In this document: piece after piece, positions 42,732 to 49,948 of the stretch
Layout of the letters: the number at the start of each line of letters is the position of its first letter
How positions within the stretch are numbered: position 1 is the stretch's first letter
Assembly (NCBI RefSeq): GCF_900100115.1
Contig: NZ_FNKL01000001.1
Coordinates: 310,001-374,000, forward strand
Origin: Chryseobacterium soldanellicola
Lineage (GTDB): Bacteria > Bacteroidota > Bacteroidia > Flavobacteriales > Weeksellaceae
Direction: 5' to 3'
DNA length: 64,000 nt
The notes under the pieces: generated by a model
What the model saw: only the letters and a program-made list of their open reading frames with translations
What the model was told of the DNA's origin: nothing
Database searches by the model: none
Position numbers and translations under genes: made by a program

Positions 42732-43559
42732 ATGGAAAAAGAGCACAACCTGATTCCCGAAGACGCGCTCTGGAAAAGACACCTTTACAAAATTATTTAC
42801 CGTTCCGATACCAAACTCGGGAAATTATTCGATATCATATTATTATCTTTAATTCTTATAAGCACTTCTATCATTATGATGGAAAGTGTTCCAAAGCTGG
42901 ATAAAAGGTTTCATTATACGTTCATCATTCTTGAATGGATTATTTCCGTATTTTTTTCTGCAGAATATTTCAGCAGAATTGCGGTTGTAAAAAATAAGAG
43001 ACAGTATATTTTCAGTTTTTTCGGGATTATTGATTTTTTGGCTTTGGTTCCGTTTTATTTAAGCTTTTTCTTTCCGGTTACGAAATATTTCCTGATTTTC
43101 AGAATGCTGAGAATGTTGAGGGTTTTCAGGGTTTTTAACCTTCTGGATTTTATGAATGACGGATATGTCATTGTGCGGGCATTAAAAAACAGCTCACGAA
43201 AAATTTATATCTTCCTTTTATTTTTAATTATTTTCTCGGTGATCGTTGGCTCTCTGATGTTTATGGTGGAAGGTGGAAGACCGGGCTTTGAAACCATTCC
43301 GCAGGCTATTTACTGGGCTGTGGTGACGGTAACAACGGTGGGTTACGGTGATGTGTCACCCATTACGCCGATGGGAAAATTCTTTGCAGTGATCTTAATG
43401 CTGGCCGGTTATTCGATTATTGCCGTTCCTACAGGGATCGTGACGGCTGAAATGCGAAACAAAAGACAAAACCTTGAAAAAGTCTGCGAGCAATGCGGAA
43501 ATGAAGATATTGATGATGATGCGAGATATTGCAAACAATGTGGCAAGAAATTAGCTTAG
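42732..43559 (+). CDS. voltage-gated potassium channel-like ion transporter with C-terminal zinc ribbon
   Basis: A 275-residue six-helix channel. S1-S3 lie at about 32-50, 62-82 and 95-117. The voltage-sensing S4 (RMLRMLRVFRVF, residues 124-135) has arginines every third residue. The pore has the selectivity filter TTVGYGD (201-207), indicating K+ selectivity. S6 covers about 216-240. The C-terminus carries four cysteines C252, C255, C267 and C270 in a zinc-ribbon arrangement (CEQCGNEDI, CKQCGKK), an uncommon tail that could sense metal or aid tetramer assembly. A near-consensus -7 box (AACATTTG) ends two bases before the ATG. A small membrane protein gene follows on the same strand. Confidence 0.9.
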   Translation: MEKEHNLIPEDALWKRHLYKIIYRSDTKLGKLFDIILLSLILISTSIIMMESVPKLDKRFHYTFIILEWIISVFFSAEYFSRIAVVKNKRQYIFSFFGIIDFLALVPFYLSFFFPVTKYFLIFRMLRMLRVFRVFNLLDFMNDGYVIVRALKNSSRKIYIFLLFLIIFSVIVGSLMFMVEGGRPGFETIPQAIYWAVVTVTTVGYGDVSPITPMGKFFAVILMLAGYSIIAVPTGIVTAEMRNKRQNLEKVCEQCGNEDIDDDARYCKQCGKKLA

Positions 43560-43602
43560 TATTAAATATCAATGTAATCTATTAACTAAATACCAAAAAA
43601 TC

Positions 43603-43761
43603 ATGGAACCACAAAAGAAAAATAAGCCAAATAGTTTAGTAATTATACTTTTTGCTTTAGTTGTATTAATGGTCATCATTTATTTTATACTCGTGATGTT
43701 TTTCCCAACTGTTTTTGAGCATATGACCACAGGAGATATACAACCCGTTCCCAATAAATAA
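43603..43761 (+). CDS. 52-residue single-pass membrane protein
   Basis: ATG at 43603, stop TAA at 43759-43761. The protein begins MEPQKKNKPNSL, has one hydrophobic helix (residues about 13-36, VIILFALVVLMVIIYFILVMF), and a short outside tail (EHMTTGDIQPVPNK). It lies 43 bases after the channel gene, on the same strand and before a strong terminator, so co-transcription is likely. No family is recognised. A charged N-terminus followed by one helix fits an inserted membrane peptide; a role as channel partner is only a positional guess. Confirmation needs conservation of the frame in relatives. Confidence 0.6.
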   Translation: MEPQKKNKPNSLVIILFALVVLMVIIYFILVMFFPTVFEHMTTGDIQPVPNK

Positions 43762-43793
43762 TAAAGTTATATTATTTTAATACTAACAAAATA

Positions 43794-43819
43794 AGAGGCG
43801 ACCTTTTACAGTCGCCTCT
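43794..43819. terminator. terminator between the 52-residue gene and the T9SS gene
   Basis: AGAGGCGAC and GTCGCCTCT, nine paired bases with an eight-base loop. It may serve both convergent genes. The same hairpin is repeated at 44974-44993. Confidence 0.85.
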
Positions 43820-44097
43820 ACTTATTTTATAATTTATAAGTTATTTCTTGATGGTTTTAACGGTTTGTTTAGAACCGTCTTTCATGTTAAGAATTACACT
43901 ATACATTCCCTGCTTCAATTCTCCTAAGCTAAGAGCTGATGAAGGATTTTCAATTGTTTTAACCAATCTTCCGGAAATATCTGTAATCGCAACCGACTTC
44001 ACTTTTGAAGCGTCAGAGATATTCAATACCTCTGTAAACGGATTTGGATATACCTTAAGATTATTCTTGTTGGCCGAAACTTCAGAAGTCGCTAAAG
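43797..44097. repeat. T9SS tail plus terminator, copy 1 (pairs with 44974-45274)
   Basis: 301 bases, covering a terminator arm and the last 85 codons of the gene at 43841, match 44974-45274 with about ten substitutions by eye, nearly all silent. Similarity stops sharply upstream of the sorting domain. Confidence 0.85.
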
Positions 44098-44611
44098 TAG
44101 CAGCATCTACGACAAAAGTGTCTGCATACAACTCCCATTGATCGGTATCAGTAGCATGAATAGCGATATAAACCGTTTGTCCGGCGTAGGCTGAAAGATT
44201 AAAAGTTTTCTGAGCCCAAGTTGTGGGAGCTTTTTCCATGGGTTGTAAAACTGTTGTAAATGCAGCTGCAGTCTGATTAGTTGTGGAAAGCAAAACTTCA
44301 TAATTCTCCAGATAAGCAGCACTTCTGGACTTTACATAAAAAGATATTCTGTCAGCTATCCCAACTTGAACAGCGATAGCTTTAGTGATTAAATAATCAT
44401 CATGTGCAGCAGTTCCATAGATAATTTTAGCAACGTTTGTCCCCGTTTGGCCTGTTCCTGTTCCCGGACTTGCGAAAACCCATCCATTTGGATCTCCACT
44501 GTTAACAACGGCCCATCCTGCGGGCATGCTGGTTGCCGTATCAAAATTTTCTGTCCATTGTCCAAAACTTGCTATCGGAAATCCCAGAATAAAAAGTAAT
44601 AATTTTTTCAT
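43841..44611 (-). CDS. T9SS type A protein with choice-of-anchor J domain
   Basis: A 256-residue exported protein. A signal peptide (LLLFILGFPIASFG) precedes a choice-of-anchor J (MAM/cleaved-adhesin-like) beta-sandwich of about 165 residues (WTENFDTATSMPAGWAVVNS, then QWELYADTFVVDA). The last 72 residues (KVYPNPFTEVLNISDAS to VKTIKK) are a T9SS type A sorting domain. Choice-of-anchor J domains occur in Bacteroidetes adhesins and in the hemagglutinin regions of gingipains. Here it is a minimal single-domain version. The sorting domain and terminator are nearly identical to those of the upstream neighbour. Confidence 0.88.
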   Translation of the reverse strand: MKKLLLFILGFPIASFGQWTENFDTATSMPAGWAVVNSGDPNGWVFASPGTGTGQTGTNVAKIIYGTAAHDDYLITKAIAVQVGIADRISFYVKSRSAAYLENYEVLLSTTNQTAAAFTTVLQPMEKAPTTWAQKTFNLSAYAGQTVYIAIHATDTDQWELYADTFVVDAATLATSEVSANKNNLKVYPNPFTEVLNISDASKVKSVAITDISGRLVKTIENPSSALSLGELKQGMYSVILNMKDGSKQTVKTIKK

Positions 44612-45017
44612 GTTTTTTTATTTAAAAATTCTTTACAATTATACCAACATGAAAAAAAATATCAAAATTATTTTCGAAAATAATTCAAATTACCATGAAT
44701 AATCCTAACACGTTATATCTATCAAAAACAGACAATTAAGATGATAATTTTCATACATTTTATTTTATTTTAAAAATAAAAAACACTTAATATTTAAAAT
44801 TGAAAAAAAAGAATTTTATAAAAAAGTTTAATCAAAAATCAATAACATTAATATTTTACTACTTATATCTGGAAAGCACTTTATTATTTTAACATCAATC
44901 ACAAACAATTAAACTATAACAAACCTTTAAAAGGTAGTTAATTATATAAAATCCTTTTTTTTTAAACAAAAAAGGCGACCTTTTACAGTCGCCTCTACTT
45001 ATTTTATAACTTATAAG
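44612..45017. other. A/T-rich gap upstream of the choice-of-anchor J gene
   Basis: About 406 bases, very A/T-rich, with the terminator of the next gene (44974-44993) at its right end. A short palindrome AACCTTTAAAAGGT lies near 44922. The promoter of the 44611 gene should be here, but I see no clear consensus box. No gene seen. Confidence 0.55.
44974..44993 (-). terminator. terminator of the 656-residue T9SS gene
   Basis: GGCGAC and GTCGCC stem with an eight-base loop and a T run on the minus strand; a copy of the hairpin at 43794-43819. Confidence 0.8.
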
Positions 45018-45274
45018 TTATTTCTTGATGGTTTTAACGGTTTGTTTAGAACCGTCTTTCATATTAAGAATGACAATATACATTCCCTGCTTCAATTCTC
45101 CTAAGCTAAGAGCTGATGAAGGATTTTCAATTGTTTTAACCAATCTTCCGGAAATATCTGTAATAGCAACCGACTTCACTTTTGAAGCGTCGGAGATATT
45201 TAATACCTCTGTAAATGGATTTGGATATACCTTAAGATTATTCTTATTGGCCGAAACTTCAGAAGTTGCTAAAG
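44974..45274. repeat. T9SS tail plus terminator, copy 2 (pairs with 43797-44097)
   Basis: The second member of the near-identical 301-base pair, differing from copy 1 at about ten positions. Confidence 0.85.
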
Positions 45275-46988
45275 CCGTTTTGGTAATATTGATCGTGAAA
45301 GGACCTTCCATCTCATCTGACCACTCGCTGTAATGACCTACATTTACATAGTAAGTATTTCCTGAAAGCGTAGGGATAGAAAGCATTTCCGTACCACCCT
45401 GGCCACCCATATCTACTGTATCTTCGCAAGATAAAGCTGAACAGTTTCCGCTAAATACACCGATTTGAGGATCAAATAAGCTTCCTGAAGGCATAGTCAC
45501 TGTAATATAAACAGGATCTCCGTCTCCGGTAAATGTAAACCAAGTACCGTCATTCATCCCATTATTAGAGCAAGCTGTAAGCATTCCTGCATTATTGGTA
45601 GATCCTGCTGCATCTGCCTGAACATAAGTATAAGGGAAAGAAGATGCAATCAACGCTCCTGAACAGTCATCGTTTGCAGGCGGCGGCGGGAATGTTCCTA
45701 CACAGATATCAAAACTCTGGTTACTTCCCTGATCTGAGTAGCTGTATACTCTCACATAATAGGTCTCACCCGGAGTTAATCCTGTAACGACACTAGATTC
45801 TGCGTCAGAGCATAAAATGCTTAATAAGCTGCCACAACCTCCACTGAATACCTGGAAATAAGTATCTGTATCTCCTACTGTGCTTCCTACCGAAACAATA
45901 TTGCTTAGAGAAATCAAATGTCGTGTAGCTGTCGCTGTGAACTTATACCAAACATCATCGTCCGGATCTCCGTAGCAAGGATCAGGCACCAATCCTGAAT
46001 CTGTAGCTCCGATTGTGTATCCTGAAGTAACAGTTCCGCAGTTAAGGTCTGTATTTACCGTTAAAGTAGTCGCTGTTATACATTCGTCGTTGGTAGGAGC
46101 CGGCGGCATTGTTGTAAACATAATTTCACCACAACCCGAAGATTCTCCCGCAGATCCTACGGCAACTACTTTTACGTAATAATTTGTATTCGGATTTAAA
46201 GCTACCGAAGGAACAAAATTATTGGTTGTTGTAGATTGCTGGTTGACAACATTCGTGCCTCCAGGAGTAGTTCCGATTGAGATTTTGTACCCTGTAGCTC
46301 CCGATGAATTATTCCATGTGATGCTTGGCGCCAACGGAACGAATGTCGCATTGTTAGCCGGATACGTAATCAACGGACAAGCCGGAATAGGATTTTCCAC
46401 CAATCCGTTAAATGTTGTAACAGATTTAAAATCAACTAAATTTCCGTCTGGCGGTGTGTTAGGATCCGGGTTATTACCATCATTTTTATAATAAATGGCG
46501 GAATTTGGCGCTGAAGGATACACGTAAAATGCTTCATCAAAGTCATTATTATCATAACCCTGAGAATTTTCTTCTGCTGCAAGCACTAAATTATCCGAAT
46601 TATTATACGGAAACGGTGTGGCAAAAGTAACTTCCACGACTCCGTTTACATTAGATACCGTTCCTGCATACACCTGTGTAAGCTGCCCTACAGGTATCCA
46701 GTCTGCATCAGAAGTGAAAGATGTTTTAGTAGTATGTCCTAAATACACTACCCAATCTGAAGAAGCTGCGAGAGACATTGCAGGGTCCAGATAAAATTTA
46801 AGTCCGGTAATATTTCCTGCAGCATTGGCATTGATTTCCTGCTTGGTAAAGATCTGCTGAACGTAGGAATATCCGTAGTACGTACTAATGGGGGCCTCGC
46901 CGACATCGGTGCTCCCCAAGCCCAAAGTGATCTGGGATTTTAAGGTCATACTTAACATGATTAAGCATGAGAGTAGAAATTTTGTCAT
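45018..46988 (-). CDS. T9SS type A surface protein with FN3-like and C-terminal beta-sandwich modules
   Basis: A 656-residue exported protein. A signal peptide (MTKFLLSCLIMLSMTLKSQ) is followed by an N-terminal domain of about 190 residues (YYGYSYVQQIF, GNITGLKFYLDP). That domain is shared with the next gene upstream and not recognised. One FN3-like module (about 205-295) follows, and then two beta-sandwich domains of the type that begins NDECITATTL or NDDCSGALIA with DVWYKFTATA. The T9SS type A sorting domain ends it. It may bind surface glycans or proteins. It stands in a run of four leftward T9SS genes, each with its own terminator. Confidence 0.85.
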   Translation of the reverse strand: MTKFLLSCLIMLSMTLKSQITLGLGSTDVGEAPISTYYGYSYVQQIFTKQEINANAAGNITGLKFYLDPAMSLAASSDWVVYLGHTTKTSFTSDADWIPVGQLTQVYAGTVSNVNGVVEVTFATPFPYNNSDNLVLAAEENSQGYDNNDFDEAFYVYPSAPNSAIYYKNDGNNPDPNTPPDGNLVDFKSVTTFNGLVENPIPACPLITYPANNATFVPLAPSITWNNSSGATGYKISIGTTPGGTNVVNQQSTTTNNFVPSVALNPNTNYYVKVVAVGSAGESSGCGEIMFTTMPPAPTNDECITATTLTVNTDLNCGTVTSGYTIGATDSGLVPDPCYGDPDDDVWYKFTATATRHLISLSNIVSVGSTVGDTDTYFQVFSGGCGSLLSILCSDAESSVVTGLTPGETYYVRVYSYSDQGSNQSFDICVGTFPPPPANDDCSGALIASSFPYTYVQADAAGSTNNAGMLTACSNNGMNDGTWFTFTGDGDPVYITVTMPSGSLFDPQIGVFSGNCSALSCEDTVDMGGQGGTEMLSIPTLSGNTYYVNVGHYSEWSDEMEGPFTINITKTALATSEVSANKNNLKVYPNPFTEVLNISDASKVKSVAITDISGRLVKTIENPSSALSLGELKQGMYIVILNMKDGSKQTVKTIKK

Positions 46989-47074
46989 AAACTAAAGTAT
47001 TTTGCTGATTCGAGCACTAAATTAGCAATAAACTTTTAATATATATAGTTAATTTTTATTTTTTAAACAAAAAA

Positions 47075-47101
47075 GATAGCGACTATCAAATAGCCGCTAT
47101 C
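47075..47101 (-). terminator. terminator of the 881-residue T9SS gene
   Basis: GATAGCG and CGCTATC arms with an inner CTAT/ATAG pairing, followed by a T run on the minus strand. Confidence 0.8.
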
Positions 47102-47124
47102 CATTAGTTTTTGTAAATTAAAAA

Positions 47125-49770
47125 TTATTTTTTGATCACTTTAACTGTCTGATTAGCACCATTTTTCATTTCCAATGTTACTAAGTACATTCCTGATTTT
47201 AATTCACCCAAATAAAGAGCTGAGGAAGGATTTGTGATTGTTTTTACCAATCTTCCCGAAATATCAGTAACTAAAACCGTCTTCACACCTGCAATATCTG
47301 AAATATTTAACACATCAGTGAAAGGATTTGGATATACTTTAATATTATTTTTAATATTTGAAGTTTCATTTGTTGCTAAGACAGAAGCATCGTAAGCAGA
47401 AATCTGGAACTGTCCGTTTGTACCTGATCCCGAAGAATATCTCCAAATGCTTACCAATAAAGTAGACCCCGGAGTCTGACCTGTTAAAGTCACTTTTGAG
47501 AAATTACCATCACCAGAATCATCATCACAAGAAACATCTGTTAAAGATCCACAAGATCCGCTGAAAACATTCATAACAGAATCGGTAAATGTAGATCCTG
47601 CCGCACCTCTTGTTTCAATTGTAATACTTCCTGAAGCAGGAACCACCACCGAATACCAAACATTATTAACTGCATTGGTCTGGCAAGCCATTGGTGTTCC
47701 ATCTGTTGTTGCTCCGTTGTTTGAAGCAATGATTGCACTAGAGGCAAAATCTCCGCCTAAAGTTAAAGCAACAGGATTTGCACAGTTATCATTGGTAATT
47801 GCTGTAGAAATCAATAAAGGCCCCGCCCAAGCACTCTGGTCGCTTCCTGAGCAACGAGATCTTACCCAAACATAATAAGAAGTTGCCGGTGAAAGACCTG
47901 AGATTGTTTTAGAAGTTCCCGTGATCGCCGTATAATTCGGATTTGTTGTTGATACAGGAGCCGTATTGTTTGTGCTGTAATATAGATCGTATCCATTTGC
48001 TGGAGCTGTACCAGGCGCCGTCCAGGAAACATCAACAGATGATGTTGTCGGGTTTGCAGAAGTAATGTTGGATGGCTCCAGACAAGTAGGCGCTACCTGT
48101 AATTTGAAATCATCAACTCCCAAATACCAAGGCGAACCGTTGGACGAAACATTTACCGCAAAATAATAATTATTGGTTGTTGTAGGAGTATAAAAAACTT
48201 TATACAGCGTATAAGAACCTGTACCCTGAGTAGAAGTAATAAACGTACCCAGAGATGTTGCCGTACCTGCATTTGTAGAATTATTCACCAAAACATCTCC
48301 CGAAAACCCAACGTAAGAGCTGGTTGTACCGTTTGTATTGTAATAGAATGAAAATTCATACGTTGTACCTGCCGTTAAATTAAACCCTGGAGTCCAAAGC
48401 TGGCTTGCTGCCGTATTTCCGTAAGGGATCGACATATAATTCGGAGCAGATTTCGGTGCATTATAACTTACCGAGCTCGCATTCATAGAAGACCAGTTTG
48501 TTGTACCGACTGTTGTAGACCAGCACATTGGAACCGATCCTAAGCCTAAAGATGTTAAGCCGTCAAAATTTTCCGTCCAAGGTAATGCTGTAATTGCATT
48601 TGTACATGCTGTTGAGAAATTTCTCTCTACACAGCTTGCTGAAATATTATTTGCCGTATAAGCGTTAACTGTATAATAATATTTAGTTCCGCCAGCTAAA
48701 GGAGTTGCAAAAGTGTATGACGTGACATTTCCGATATCTGAATTATTTAAGACATCTGTACCTCCTGCCGTTGTACCAACAGAGATTTTATATCCGATTG
48801 CATCAGTTACTGCGCTCCATTCGATAGTTGGTGTTGAAGAAAGCCCTGTTGCATTTGAAACCGGCGCCGTAACAGTAGGACATCCGATATTTTTAGTCGT
48901 AAAGCTTAATGGAGAACATCCTGAAGATGAACCACCCGCGCCATAAGCATTTAAGCTGTAATAATACTGTTTTCCGTACAATAGCGGTATAGTAAATGTG
49001 TAGCTTGTAACATTTCCAAGGTCTACATTATTCATCACATCAGTTCCGCCGGGCGTTGTTCCCATTGTTAATCTGTATCCTGTTGCATTTTGAATTGAAG
49101 ACCAGTTGATTACTGGCAAATTCGTAACACCGGTCGCCCCATTTGAAGGCGCAGAAACTACCGGGCAGGCAGGCAGAAGACTCTGCGTTAAACCAACAAT
49201 CGTCATGTTTGACTTTTTAGACATCCTTGATCCTGTCGGTGGTGCAAAAGGATCAGGGTTATTGCTGTCGCTTGCGTAATAAATACTTGAATTCGAGCTT
49301 GAGGTATAAGAATAGAAGTTCCCTGAAGAACCTGTATTATAACCTGCTTTGTTTTCATCAACAGCAACGACAAGATTGTTAACATTATCATAGCTGAATG
49401 GTGTTGAAAAAGCCACTTCCACGATTCCGGCGTTATTGGTAACCGTTCCGGAGAAAACCTGTGTAAGCGAAGATGCGGCAACCCAGTCTGAATCTGAAGT
49501 AAAGCTTGTCTTCGCGGTTGTTCCCAGATAGATCGTCCAGCTATCGGAATTTGTTAAACTTGTGGAAGATCCGCAGTAAAATTTCAGTCCGGTGATATTC
49601 CCGGCACCATTTGCATTGATCTCTGTTTTAGGAAAAATCTGTTGTGTATACGTGTAGCCGTAATACGGATAAACCGGGAAATAACTTGTGGATGTACCAC
49701 TTCCCAGTGTGATCTGTGCAGACATGCTTAGCCCAAGCATCATCAGACACATTAGTAAAAATTTTCTCAT
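47125..49770 (-). CDS. T9SS type A surface protein with FN3 and choice-of-anchor J-like modules
   Basis: An 881-residue exported protein. The signal peptide is MRKFLLMCLMMLGLSMSAQ. The N-terminal domain (YYGYTYTQQIF, GNITGLKFYCGS) is the one found in the neighbouring 656-residue protein. Two FN3-like repeats follow, starting PACPVVSAPSNGATG and CPTVTAPVSNATG. A choice-of-anchor J-like domain is next (TALPWTENFDGLTSLG), then an FN3 domain with LEPSNITSANPTTSSVDVSW. A CUB-like or pre-peptidase-like beta-sandwich (NDNCANPVALTL, NNVWYSVVVPASG) precedes the T9SS type A sorting domain. Such modular proteins in this phylum are mostly adhesins or carry carbohydrate-binding modules. Confidence 0.85.
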   Translation of the reverse strand: MRKFLLMCLMMLGLSMSAQITLGSGTSTSYFPVYPYYGYTYTQQIFPKTEINANGAGNITGLKFYCGSSTSLTNSDSWTIYLGTTAKTSFTSDSDWVAASSLTQVFSGTVTNNAGIVEVAFSTPFSYDNVNNLVVAVDENKAGYNTGSSGNFYSYTSSSNSSIYYASDSNNPDPFAPPTGSRMSKKSNMTIVGLTQSLLPACPVVSAPSNGATGVTNLPVINWSSIQNATGYRLTMGTTPGGTDVMNNVDLGNVTSYTFTIPLLYGKQYYYSLNAYGAGGSSSGCSPLSFTTKNIGCPTVTAPVSNATGLSSTPTIEWSAVTDAIGYKISVGTTAGGTDVLNNSDIGNVTSYTFATPLAGGTKYYYTVNAYTANNISASCVERNFSTACTNAITALPWTENFDGLTSLGLGSVPMCWSTTVGTTNWSSMNASSVSYNAPKSAPNYMSIPYGNTAASQLWTPGFNLTAGTTYEFSFYYNTNGTTSSYVGFSGDVLVNNSTNAGTATSLGTFITSTQGTGSYTLYKVFYTPTTTNNYYFAVNVSSNGSPWYLGVDDFKLQVAPTCLEPSNITSANPTTSSVDVSWTAPGTAPANGYDLYYSTNNTAPVSTTNPNYTAITGTSKTISGLSPATSYYVWVRSRCSGSDQSAWAGPLLISTAITNDNCANPVALTLGGDFASSAIIASNNGATTDGTPMACQTNAVNNVWYSVVVPASGSITIETRGAAGSTFTDSVMNVFSGSCGSLTDVSCDDDSGDGNFSKVTLTGQTPGSTLLVSIWRYSSGSGTNGQFQISAYDASVLATNETSNIKNNIKVYPNPFTDVLNISDIAGVKTVLVTDISGRLVKTITNPSSALYLGELKSGMYLVTLEMKNGANQTVKVIKK

Positions 49771-49900
49771 ACTTAGTAAATAAAATTAGGGTTGCTAAAT
49801 TAGTGATTTATTATCCAATCCAGGCGATTATTAATATTTTTTTAATCATTAATTATAATTTTGATTTATTTAATTATGAATTAGATATAAAAACAAAAAA

Positions 49901-49928
49901 AAATAGCGACTGAAGACAGCCGCTATTT
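49901..49928 (-). terminator. terminator of the 779-residue T9SS gene
   Basis: AAATAGCG and CGCTATTT arms with an inner CTG/CAG pairing, preceded on the plus strand by an A run. Confidence 0.82.
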
Positions 49929-49948
49929 AATTCAAAAATTAGAATGAA

